Part shown: piece by piece, positions 1 through 5,474 of the stretch
How positions within the stretch are numbered: the stretch's first letter is position 1
Layout: the number at the start of each line of letters is the position of its first letter
Source of the DNA: Oscillospiraceae bacterium
GTDB lineage: Bacteria; Bacillota; Clostridia; Oscillospirales; Butyricicoccaceae
DNA length: 5,474 bases
Direction: 5' to 3'
Assembly (NCBI GenBank): GCA_902797555.1
Contig: CADBTM010000191.1
Location: 1 to 5,474, forward strand
Notes under the pieces: generated by a model
The model's input: only the letters and a program-made list of their open reading frames with translations
Told to the model about the DNA's origin: nothing
Databases searched by the model: none
Made by a program: the position numbers and the translations under genes

Positions 1-1
1 T

Positions 2-223
2 TGGGAGAATGCCGTTCGGCTCACCGAGGATTATGCTGCACTGCTGCTGGTGCTCACCATATTGTTCGCCGTATGCCCTGTGGTCAGCGTGCTTGTGACG
101 GCGATCCGATTTGTTGTGCGTTTGGTACGCACGGTCACACAAAAGACAAAAGAAAAAATCACAGCCGATGTGGAAAAGCATCGCGAGAAAAAATGGCAGG
201 AGACTGCCGGAAAGAAGGAGTAA
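2..223 (+). CDS. C-terminal part of an unrecognised membrane protein (5' end outside window)
   Basis: This frame is open from the window edge to a TAA stop at 221-223 and gives 73 residues; the start lies upstream. I do not recognise the family. Visible residues 11-40 form one long hydrophobic stretch (from YAALLLVLTILF to AIRFVV), which should be a transmembrane helix. It is followed by a strongly basic, helical tail (about residues 40-73, rich in K/R/E, ending AGKKE) that would lie in the cytoplasm by the positive-inside rule. The stop is only 3 bases before the ATG of the sugar-importer ATPase, and the AAGGAG ribosome binding site of that gene lies inside this gene's last codons, so the two are very probably co-transcribed and translationally coupled. 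The tail does not resemble the usual end of a sugar ABC permease, so I make no functional call. That the frame is coding is supported by the clean junction with the next gene and the coherent membrane-protein composition. Confidence 0.65.
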   Translation, partial: WENAVRLTEDYAALLLVLTILFAVCPVVSVLVTAIRFVVRLVRTVTQKTKEKITADVEKHREKKWQETAGKKE

Positions 224-226
224 GCC

Positions 227-1480
227 ATGGCGGGAGTGCGATTTGAAAATGTCAGTAAGGTTTTTGATAAATCGGTCATCGCCGTGGATACCTTCAATCT
301 GGAGATCCGGGACAAGGAGTTTGTGGTGCTCGTCGGCCCCTCCGGCTGTGGAAAATCCACCACACTTCGCATGATTGCGGGGCTGGAGTCGCCCACCACC
401 GGGAATATCTATATCGGAGATCGTCTGGTAAACGATATTCGCCCCAAGGATCGGGATATTGCCATGGTGTTTCAGAATTATGCCCTGTATCCCCATATGA
501 CGGTGTATGAAAACATCGCCTACGGCCTGCGCCTGCGCAAATATCCCAAGTCGATTATCGACCAGAAGGTGCGGGAAGCGGCGGAGAGTCTGGCGATCAC
601 CGAGCTTCTCAAGCGCAAGCCAAAGGCGCTGTCCGGCGGTCAGCGTCAGCGTGTTGCCATCGGCCGCGCCATCGTCCGTGAGCCGCAGGTATTTTTGATG
701 GACGAGCCGCTGTCCAATCTGGATGCAAAGCTGCGCAACCAGATGCGCGCCGAGATCCTGACCCTGCGTAAGCGGCTGGACACCACCTTTGTCTATGTTA
801 CCCACGACCAGACCGAGGCCATGACGCTGGGCGACCGGATCGTGATCATGAAGGACGGCTTTATCCAGCAGGTCGGCACCCCGCAGGAGGTCTTTGCCCA
901 TCCTGCAAACCAGTTTGTGGGCGGCTTTATCGGCACGCCGCAGATGAACTTTTTTGACGGTCAGCTGCTCAAGGAAAACGGTCGGTTTTCCGTTCAGATC
1001 GGCGACCAGCGGGTGGAGATCTCCGAGGAAAAGCAGGAGCGGCTCTTTGCCGGGGATATCCAGCCCCAGCCGGTCACTGTGGGCATCCGTCCAGAGCATA
1101 TCACTCTGGAGAGCACCGGCCTTTCCGCCGTGCAAAACGTCTCTGAAATGATGGGCAGCTCGATCCATCTGCATGTGGAAACGCTGGGACAGGATGTGAT
1201 CGTGGTTGTATCCGGTATGGATGAGGACGGACACTTTGTCCGCATTCCGCAGGAGGGAGAAACCGTTCATCTCCAATTCCACGGTAACGCGATCCATCTA
1301 TTCCATAAGGAAGATGGGATCAATCTGGAGTATTACCATTCCAAAGAAGCGTTCCCGCACAATGTGGTTACCGGAGAAACCCCAACCCCCGCATCCCAGG
1401 TACCGGATGCCGTGCAAACCGGCAGCGTGGATGAAATCATTGCCGAGACAAAAACAGCGGACACCGAGGAAATCCAATAA
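227..1480 (+). CDS. ugpC: Carbohydrate ABC importer ATP-binding protein, MsmX/UgpC/MalK family
   Basis: This is the cytoplasmic ATPase that powers CUT1-type sugar (or glycerol-3-phosphate) importers; in Firmicutes the MsmX relative is shared by several importers. All nucleotide-binding motifs are present: Walker A GPSGCGKST at residues 37-45, Q-loop Q83, signature LSGGQ at 135-139, Walker B VFLMDE at 155-160, D-loop SNLDAKL from 163 and switch histidine H193. The regulatory part follows, with the family hallmark GTPQMNFF after the ATPase domain and a TOBE/MOBE-type region carrying VGIRPEHI. The ATG at 227 is well placed, 6 bases after AAGGAG (215-220). The family is usually about 365 residues; this one has 417, and the extra ~52 C-terminal residues are acidic and rich in Thr/Pro/Ala. 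The preceding membrane-protein gene is 3 bases away. No permease or binding-protein gene is in view, so the substrate cannot be assigned. A terminator follows directly. Family assignment is very secure; the symbol follows common annotation practice (msmX would be equally defensible). Confidence 0.95.
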   Translation: MAGVRFENVSKVFDKSVIAVDTFNLEIRDKEFVVLVGPSGCGKSTTLRMIAGLESPTTGNIYIGDRLVNDIRPKDRDIAMVFQNYALYPHMTVYENIAYGLRLRKYPKSIIDQKVREAAESLAITELLKRKPKALSGGQRQRVAIGRAIVREPQVFLMDEPLSNLDAKLRNQMRAEILTLRKRLDTTFVYVTHDQTEAMTLGDRIVIMKDGFIQQVGTPQEVFAHPANQFVGGFIGTPQMNFFDGQLLKENGRFSVQIGDQRVEISEEKQERLFAGDIQPQPVTVGIRPEHITLESTGLSAVQNVSEMMGSSIHLHVETLGQDVIVVVSGMDEDGHFVRIPQEGETVHLQFHGNAIHLFHKEDGINLEYYHSKEAFPHNVVTGETPTPASQVPDAVQTGSVDEIIAETKTADTEEIQ

Positions 1481-1486
1481 TGCAAT

Positions 1487-1518
1487 CGCCCGACCGCATG
1501 GTCGGGCGGTTTCTTTTT
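1487..1518 (+). terminator. Intrinsic terminator after the sugar-importer ATPase gene
   Basis: A perfect 9-bp GC-rich stem, CGCCCGACC (1487-1495) pairing with GGTCGGGCG (1500-1508), closes a 4-base loop GCAT and is followed by a T-rich tract (GTTTCTTTTT). It starts 6 bases after the TAA stop of the ATPase gene. It separates that transcription unit from the promoter that begins at 1521. Confidence 0.9.
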
Positions 1519-1520
1519 CG

Positions 1521-1550
1521 TTGACAGGGCTGGAGTATCCTGTGTATAAT
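1521..1550 (+). promoter_or_regulatory. Near-consensus sigma-A promoter for the Nudix gene
   Basis: A perfect -35 box TTGACA (1521-1526) and a perfect -10 box TATAAT (1545-1550) are separated by 18 bases. Transcription would start near 1557, giving a leader of only about 23 bases before the ATG at 1580. The -35 box begins right after the T tract of the previous terminator, so this is a compact terminator-promoter junction. A short dyad ACAGG/CCTGT (1524-1528 and 1539-1543) sits between the boxes and could be an operator, but it is too short to be convincing alone. Confidence 0.85.
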
Positions 1551-1579
1551 AACGATATCATCATACATGGAGCAGAAAA

Positions 1580-2461
1580 ATGCAGTTTTATCATTTGGAT
1601 GAAATCGCGGAAGAACAGATTACCCTCGTGGTCGCGGCGACGCGCGTAGGGGAAAAGTGGGCGTTTTTGCAGCAGGATGCAAGCAATGAGTGGTGTATGC
1701 CTTTCGGACGCCGCTTGCCGGGAGAATCGCCGCAGCAGGCCGTAAAACGCCTGTTGTGGGAAGTGCTTGGCACACAGAAGGTAAAGCTATCGCCTGTGTG
1801 TATCTGTGGAGAGACTGAATATTCCCTGGTGTATTTTGCAGAGGCGGGTCCCGGGAAGAACTATATGGGCGGGCTCAGCCTTTTTGATCGGCTGCCGGAA
1901 GAGCCTGTGGGGGAAGCCCACCGGGCGATCTTTCACCAGGTGCAAGCGTGGCGCAATTTGCAAACCAGCTCGGACGAGATGTGGGACATTTATGACGAGA
2001 CCCGTCGTCCAACGGGTATGCTCCATCGCCGGGGCGATCCGATGCCCCATGGGATGCGCCATCTGGCCATCCATGTCTGGATCCGTCAGCCGGACGGACG
2101 CTATCTGCTTACCCAGCGTGCGCCAAACAAAGGCTATCCAGGCATGTGGGAATGCACGGGAGGCTCAGCACTGGCAGGGGATGACAGTCTTCATGCTGCC
2201 CTGCGGGAGGCAAAGGAGGAGACCGGTCTGACGCTGAAACCGGAAAACGGCCGCATGCTGCTGCAGCGCACCGGCGAGGACTATTATCTGGATGTTTGGC
2301 TGTTTGACCAGCAGGTACGGCTGGAGGATATGGTTTTGCAGGAAGGGGAGACGGTGGGCAAAATGTTTGCTTCGCCGCAGACCATCCTGCATATGCGGGA
2401 GACGGGCGAGCTTGTCCCCTTTACCTATTTGGAAGAGCTGTTTTCTCTGGCGAATACTTGA
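1580..2461 (+). CDS. Two-domain Nudix hydrolase (degenerate N-terminal Nudix fold plus intact C-terminal domain)
   Basis: Nudix enzymes hydrolyse a nucleoside diphosphate or related diphosphate linked to another moiety, using Mg2+ held by glutamates of the Nudix box. The intact box is in the C-terminal half: G195-x5-D201-x7-REAKEETGL (209-217), with catalytic glutamates E210, E213 and E214 present. It is preceded by HVWIRQPDGRYLLTQR and PGMWECTGGSA, and the block DIYDETRRPTG (136-146) resembles the lead-in of YfcD/IPP-isomerase-like Nudix proteins. Residues 14-105 look like a second Nudix fold: ITLVVAATRVGEKWAFLQQ leads to a 23-residue box at 43-65 (G43, E49, R57, E61 and G64 kept, but two REUXEE glutamates replaced by L58 and V62), so this half is probably non-catalytic. 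The ATG at 1580 is 7 bases after GGAG (1569-1572), behind a strong promoter. At 293 residues it is about twice the length of a single Nudix domain. The protein is soluble, with no signal peptide. The substrate cannot be read from the sequence. The stop overlaps the promoter of the next gene. Confidence 0.92.
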   Translation: MQFYHLDEIAEEQITLVVAATRVGEKWAFLQQDASNEWCMPFGRRLPGESPQQAVKRLLWEVLGTQKVKLSPVCICGETEYSLVYFAEAGPGKNYMGGLSLFDRLPEEPVGEAHRAIFHQVQAWRNLQTSSDEMWDIYDETRRPTGMLHRRGDPMPHGMRHLAIHVWIRQPDGRYLLTQRAPNKGYPGMWECTGGSALAGDDSLHAALREAKEETGLTLKPENGRMLLQRTGEDYYLDVWLFDQQVRLEDMVLQEGETVGKMFASPQTILHMRETGELVPFTYLEELFSLANT

Positions 2462-2486
2462 CTTTACGCCGCAAAAAATGGATAAT
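2458..2486 (+). promoter_or_regulatory. Probable sigma-A promoter for the AAA+ gene, overlapping the Nudix stop codon
   Basis: TTGACT (2458-2463, 5/6 to the -35 consensus) and GATAAT (2481-2486, 5/6 to the -10 consensus) are separated by the ideal 17 bases, with an A-rich spacer (GCAAAAAATG). The predicted start near 2493 leaves a short leader of about 25 bases before the ATG at 2518. The -35 box contains the last codon bases and the TGA stop of the Nudix gene. No terminator lies between the two genes, so read-through from the Nudix promoter is also likely. Confidence 0.65.
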
Positions 2487-2505
2487 GGGGATAGATCGAA
2501 ACGAC

Positions 2506-2511
2506 AGGGGG
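2506..2511 (+). promoter_or_regulatory. Ribosome binding site that decides the AAA+ start
   Basis: AGGGGG ends 6 bases before the ATG at 2518. The earlier in-frame candidates (TTG at 2458, ATG at 2485) have no comparable purine-rich site and fall inside the predicted promoter, so 2518 is preferred. Confidence 0.65.
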
Positions 2512-2517
2512 ATCGTT

Positions 2518-4554
2518 ATGGCAAAAGATATCGACGAGCTGTTGAAAGGCGTTTTTGGAAGCGGAAGAGGATCTTATACCATCAATTCCAAAACCGCAGA
2601 ACAATATAAGAACGACGCGAAAAGGATTGACGAAGGGCTGGATATCCTCAGCAAACAGCAGGAGGATCTGAACAAGCGTCTGCAAAGCCAGCTGGAAGAG
2701 TTGAAAAAGATGAGCGGCGATCTGGATATGGGCGAAATCCAGAAGGAAGTGGATCGTGACTTCGGCATCTCCGGTCAAAAAACCGAGACGACAGCCAAAG
2801 CGCAGTCCGCCAAGGATCCTCGCCCGGAGGCACAGCGTTTTTCCGACCTGCTTCCGGCACTTACTGACGAGATCATCGGTCAGGACGACTTTTTGAAAAA
2901 GCTGGTCATCGCCTTCAAGCGCCCCTTTGTCACTGGCTGGGATTCGCCGAAGGGCGTGCGCAATGCGATTCTGGTGTATGGCCGCGCCAACACGGGTCGT
3001 CATACCGCCTTGCGGATCATCACCAAAAAGATGGCCGAGCTGGATCTTTTGCCCGAAGGAGAAGCACAGGTGATGGATCTGGCGCTTTATCCGGGACAAA
3101 GCGAAGAAAAGCTCTTTCTGCAGGACATCTATCAGGCGTTGCTTCCCGGCGGCGTGGTGATCTTTGATCACTACGAGAGTTGCCATCCCGCCTTTTTGCA
3201 GCAACTGGGAGAACTGATCTGCACCGGAAAAATCCATCTTGCCTCCCGTTATGTGATGCAGAAGGGGCATCTGGTAGACGCCGGAACAGCGCTGGCGACG
3301 CAGACTGTCGGTGCGATTTACGCCAATGGGAGCTATCTTGTGATCGTCTCGGAAAAGGGCAGAGAAGGCCTTGCCGGTGCCTTTGGAGCAAAAGTGGTGG
3401 ACGCTTTGGGCGACCATTGCCAGACCGGCGTGCTCCAGCAGGAGGATCTGGAAAAGATCGGTGGGATCCGATATGAAAAGCTGGCGAAAAAGTGTGAAAA
3501 GCAGCTTGACTTTACACTGAAAGCGCCGGAAGAGATGGCAAAACATTTTGCTTCTCAGTATTCGCCGAAAGCTGGCGTGGGAGATATCCTTCGTTACGAG
3601 GAGGATTGCTTCCAGGCGCTGGCGCAGTACAAGCTGGAAAAAGAGGCGCCCAAACAGGAAGTCGTACTCTCTGTGGCGGATGGAAGACTGTACGCCGTGC
3701 TGGACGGTGCGAAAACCGACGTGCTTTCGCTGCTGCCCTCCAGCTATCGCGGCGAGCTCGATGCCGTCAAGGCAGAGATGGACAAGATCGTCGGACTCAC
3801 CGAGATCAAGCAGTATATCCTTTCTCTGGAGGACAACTACAAGGTGCAGGAGATGCGCCGCGCACAGGGCCTGAAAGTGGGCAGCGTTTCCATGCATATG
3901 ATCTTTACCGGCAATCCCGGTACAGGCAAAACAACCATTGCACGACTGGTGTCCAAATACCTCAAAGCCATCGGTGTGCTTTCCGGCGGACAGCTGGTGG
4001 AGGTTACCCGTGCCGACCTGGTGGGCAAATATGTGGGTCATACCGCACCGCTTACAACGCAGGTCATCAAGAGTGCCATCGGCGGCGTGCTTTTCATCGA
4101 CGAAGCATATTCGCTGTATCGCGGCCATGATGACAGCTTTGGCATGGAGGCCATTGATACGCTTGTGAAGGGTATGGAGGACAACCGGGACGATCTGATC
4201 GTGATCCTTGCAGGATATACCAAGGAGATGGAGGTCTTCCTCACCGCCAATTCCGGACTGCGTTCCCGCTTTCCCAATATCATCGAGTTCCCGGATTATA
4301 CCGGGGAGGAGCTGGAAAAGATCGCTGAGATCAATGCATCCTCCAAGGGATATCGCCTGAGCGACGAAGCAAAGGAAGCCCTGCTGGATTATTTTTCCGT
4401 CATTCAGGCCATGGAGAACCAGGACAGCGGAAACGGCCGCCTTGCCCGCAATGTGATCGAGAGCGCCATTCTGGCGCAGGCCAAGCGCATCGTCCGAGAA
4501 CCCAACGCTCCGCTGGATCTGCTGGAAAAGCAGGATTTCGATTTGTTTGAATGA
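2518..4554 (+). CDS. AAA+ ATPase: degenerate Clp/Hsp100-like module fused to an active CbxX/CfxQ (SpoVK-like) module
   Basis: This 678-residue soluble protein has four visible parts. Residues about 27-66 are charged and heptad-like (coiled coil likely), followed by a linker. Residues about 112-375 resemble a Clp/Hsp100 AAA+ domain plus its small C-terminal domain: an EIIGQDDFLKKL entry box at 118-129, a P-loop remnant GRANTGRHT (155-163; the Lys is R161 and the following Ser/Thr is H162), a Walker B remnant VVIFDHYES (213-221; H218 replaces the catalytic Glu), and YSPKAGVGD near the small domain. ATP hydrolysis there is improbable. Residues 415-678 are an intact CbxX/CfxQ domain: Walker A GNPGTGKTT (465-473), pore-loop-like KYVGHTA from 504, Walker B GGVLFIDEA (522-530), AGY (565-567), arginine-finger region LRSRF ending at 585, and sensor-2-like GNGRLARN (638-645). 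Family members (CbbX, SpoVK) are hexameric remodelling ATPases. SpoVK itself is about half this length, so orthology is not claimed. The target is unknown; no RuBisCO or type VII secretion gene is in view. A bidirectional terminator follows. Confidence 0.93.
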   Translation: MAKDIDELLKGVFGSGRGSYTINSKTAEQYKNDAKRIDEGLDILSKQQEDLNKRLQSQLEELKKMSGDLDMGEIQKEVDRDFGISGQKTETTAKAQSAKDPRPEAQRFSDLLPALTDEIIGQDDFLKKLVIAFKRPFVTGWDSPKGVRNAILVYGRANTGRHTALRIITKKMAELDLLPEGEAQVMDLALYPGQSEEKLFLQDIYQALLPGGVVIFDHYESCHPAFLQQLGELICTGKIHLASRYVMQKGHLVDAGTALATQTVGAIYANGSYLVIVSEKGREGLAGAFGAKVVDALGDHCQTGVLQQEDLEKIGGIRYEKLAKKCEKQLDFTLKAPEEMAKHFASQYSPKAGVGDILRYEEDCFQALAQYKLEKEAPKQEVVLSVADGRLYAVLDGAKTDVLSLLPSSYRGELDAVKAEMDKIVGLTEIKQYILSLEDNYKVQEMRRAQGLKVGSVSMHMIFTGNPGTGKTTIARLVSKYLKAIGVLSGGQLVEVTRADLVGKYVGHTAPLTTQVIKSAIGGVLFIDEAYSLYRGHDDSFGMEAIDTLVKGMEDNRDDLIVILAGYTKEMEVFLTANSGLRSRFPNIIEFPDYTGEELEKIAEINASSKGYRLSDEAKEALLDYFSVIQAMENQDSGNGRLARNVIESAILAQAKRIVREPNAPLDLLEKQDFDLFE

Positions 4555-4564
4555 TCGACATGAT

Positions 4565-4604
4565 AAAAAACGCCTTCCCGCGATTTGCTGCGGGAAGGCG
4601 TTTT
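4565..4604. terminator. Bidirectional intrinsic terminator between convergent genes
   Basis: An 11-bp perfect stem, CGCCTTCCCGC (4571-4581) with GCGGGAAGGCG (4590-4600), encloses an 8-base loop. It is flanked by AAAAAA (4565-4570) on the left and TTTT (4601-4604) on the right, so it ends in a U tract on either strand. The AAA+ stop (4552-4554) lies just left and the - strand permease stop (4614-4616) just right, so it can serve both genes. The longer U tract forms on the - strand transcript. Confidence 0.92.
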
Positions 4605-4613
4605 CCTTGTGCG

Positions 4614-5231
4614 CTATTGCAAGGTTTTCCTGAGGAATCGTGTAGAAAGCAGGATGGAAAGAAAATTGAGTACGCCGGATATTGCGATAACGGTCCATAA
4701 CAAATTGGGAAGCGAGATGTTTGCGGGGAAAGATGTGCTTTCGGGAGCAAACTGCAGGACAACAAAAACAGCTACAAAGATGGTGGCAAAATGGATCAGA
4801 CGGGATTTTTCCGTTCCGAACCGGAAGCATAGGGGAAGATTGATCGCCAGGATCAAACAGGCGAGAAATGTCATAATCAGCGCAAAAAAGATGTTTTCGA
4901 CCGAATACGCTTCTTTGCGGATCCATGCGGTCAGATAGTTGGAAAGCAGCATCAGCGGCAGAGAGAGCAGCGCCAGCAAATAGCCGAGACAGTATTTGGA
5001 AACGACGATATCCCTTGGAGAATAAGGCATGGCCAGCGCAAGCTGATTCCATTTGCTTCGCTCGTCATAGGCAAGCGCCGTCATGGGGAGCAACGCGATG
5101 TAAATGGTGACATACCCATTGGAAAACGTGCCGGGAATCAGGGAGAATACCACCAGAACGAGAAGAAAGATGCCAAGCTGCTTTTTCAAAACATACAGAT
5201 CCTTGCGGATCAGGCTGATGATCGTGCTCAT
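4614..5231 (-). CDS. ABC-2 type transporter permease
   Basis: This is the membrane half of a small ABC transporter, encoded right after its ATPase. The 205-residue protein has about six hydrophobic segments (roughly residues 19-33, 38-54, 80-101, 112-134, 146-160 and 174-195). Its N-terminus, IRKDLYVLKKQ, precedes the first helix, and a conserved-looking cytoplasmic loop (YDERSKWNQLALAMPYSPRDIV, split here as YDERSKWNQ at 55-63 and LPYSPR-like MPYSPRDIV at 68-76) is typical of the ABC2_membrane_5 group of permeases. These usually pair with YtrB-type ATPases, often under a GntR regulator, in Firmicutes; any such regulator would lie outside the window. The ATG at 5229-5231 overlaps the ATPase stop codon as ATGA and has a strong AAGGAGGT site 5 bases upstream. 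The exported substrate is unknown; lipids, peptides or antibiotics are common for the class. The length fits the family, so it appears complete. Confidence 0.9.
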   Translation of the reverse strand: MSTIISLIRKDLYVLKKQLGIFLLVLVVFSLIPGTFSNGYVTIYIALLPMTALAYDERSKWNQLALAMPYSPRDIVVSKYCLGYLLALLSLPLMLLSNYLTAWIRKEAYSVENIFFALIMTFLACLILAINLPLCFRFGTEKSRLIHFATIFVAVFVVLQFAPESTSFPANISLPNLLWTVIAISGVLNFLSILLSTRFLRKTLQ

Positions 5232-5474
5232 TGCGCACCTCCTTTTGCCAACAGAAGGATGATTTCTTCCAAAGACGTACGCTCCGCACCGATGTGGGAA
5301 GGAGCTTTTTTCATATCCAGCAAAACATCCACACCGTAGGGGTTTTTCCGCACACCCTTGATGCAGTCCTTCGGCAGGGCGGCAGTCTCGGTTTCCGAAA
5401 GATGGGCGATGCCGTATTCTTCTATCAGACGGTCTTTTTCCTCCAGGAGCTTGAGCTCGCCCTGATGGAGAAAA
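5228..5474 (-). CDS. ABC transporter ATP-binding protein, C-terminal part (5' end outside window)
   Basis: Reading leftwards from the window edge, this frame gives 81 residues and stops at TGA (5230-5228). The Walker and signature motifs lie outside the window, so the call rests on the C-terminal region. It starts FLHQGELKLLEEKDRLIEEY, the strand after the switch histidine and the following helix of exporter-type ATPases. It continues through GIAHLSETE and ends with the helix RTSLEEIILLLAKGGAQ, a common tail in YtrB-like and BcrA-like ATPases paired with ABC-2 permeases. Its stop overlaps the permease start by 4 bases (ATGA), so the two are translationally coupled and presumably form one transporter. 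Codon positions run from 5473 downwards; base 5474 belongs to the preceding codon. Confidence 0.85.
   Translation of the reverse strand, partial: FLHQGELKLLEEKDRLIEEYGIAHLSETETAALPKDCIKGVRKNPYGVDVLLDMKKAPSHIGAERTSLEEIILLLAKGGAQ
5237..5244 (-). promoter_or_regulatory. Strong ribosome binding site for the permease, inside the ATPase gene
   Basis: On the - strand the sequence AAGGAGGT is a near-perfect anti-16S match, 5 bases before the permease ATG. It encodes part of the last residues of the ATPase (AKGGAQ), so translation of the two proteins is coupled. It fixes the permease start at 5231. Confidence 0.85.

Noticed and set aside
1..246. A frame-1 reading starting TTG at position 1 and running into the sugar-importer ATPase gene
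   Set aside because: The translation is Cys/His/Arg-rich with no motif and runs into the next gene. Frame 2 gives a coherent membrane-protein tail that stops exactly before the ATPase ribosome binding site.
1206..1649. A + strand frame of 147 codons across the ATPase end, the terminator and the Nudix start
   Set aside because: It spans an intrinsic terminator and a promoter, overlaps two well-supported genes and shows no domain.
2458..2517. Longer N-terminus for the AAA+ protein (TTG at 2458 or ATG at 2485)
   Set aside because: Neither has a good ribosome binding site, both lie in the predicted promoter, and the ATG at 2518 has AGGGGG at proper spacing.
2518..4554. Assigning the AAA+ protein to a type VII secretion system (EccA) or a RuBisCO activase (CbbX)
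   Set aside because: The catalytic domain is of the same family, but no TPR region, secretion genes or RuBisCO genes are visible, and the N-terminal module is Clp-like.
4585..4938. A + strand frame of 117 codons antisense to the permease gene
   Set aside because: It begins in the loop of the terminator and its translation is a basic shadow of the permease, which has a strong ribosome binding site and membrane segments.
2464..5052. An 862-codon open frame on the - strand, antisense to the AAA+ gene and running into the permease gene
   Set aside because: It overlaps two genes with full domain evidence, crosses a strong terminator hairpin, and its translation is rich in His/Leu/Gln/Cys with no recognisable motif. 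It is a codon-bias shadow.
1..5474. CRISPR arrays, insertion sequences, direct repeats, tRNA or rRNA genes, riboswitch leaders
   Set aside because: None was seen. All gaps between genes are short and are accounted for by terminators, promoters and ribosome binding sites.

Overview
The window looks like a chromosomal segment from a Gram-positive (Firmicutes) anaerobe, most likely a moderately GC-rich gut Clostridia member of the Oscillospiraceae/Ruminococcaceae kind. This rests on strong AGGAGG-type ribosome binding sites, an MsmX/UgpC-type sugar-importer ATPase, a two-gene ABC-2 export cassette typical of Firmicutes, and a SpoVK/CbxX-like AAA+ protein. The taxonomic call is an inference from gene content and style. 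No RNA gene, insertion sequence, phage gene or CRISPR array was seen.

Layout. On the + strand, the tail of an unrecognised membrane protein (2-223) is followed after 3 bases by a sugar-importer ATPase (227-1480), which ends at a clear intrinsic terminator (1487-1518). Directly after the terminator is a near-consensus promoter (1521-1550) driving a two-domain Nudix hydrolase (1580-2461). A second near-consensus promoter (2458-2486) overlaps the Nudix stop codon and probably drives a 678-residue AAA+ protein (2518-4554). A long hairpin with A and T tracts (4565-4604) then serves as a shared terminator for convergent transcription. On the - strand, reading leftwards, are the C-terminal end of an ABC exporter ATPase (5228-5474, continuing past the window) and its membrane permease (4614-5231), overlapping by 4 bases.

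How the genes work together. The MsmX-type ATPase would energise one or more carbohydrate importers whose permeases lie elsewhere. The ATPase/permease pair at the right edge forms a small efflux or antibiotic/lipid-type ABC-2 transporter. The two middle genes are the least ordinary part. Each joins an apparently inactivated copy of an enzyme fold to an intact catalytic domain: a Nudix box without its key glutamates in front of a working Nudix box, and a Clp/Hsp100-like AAA+ module with damaged Walker motifs in front of an intact CbxX/CfxQ AAA+ module. Each has its own promoter, so a shared function is possible but not shown. There is no gene-free stretch longer than about 100 bases.
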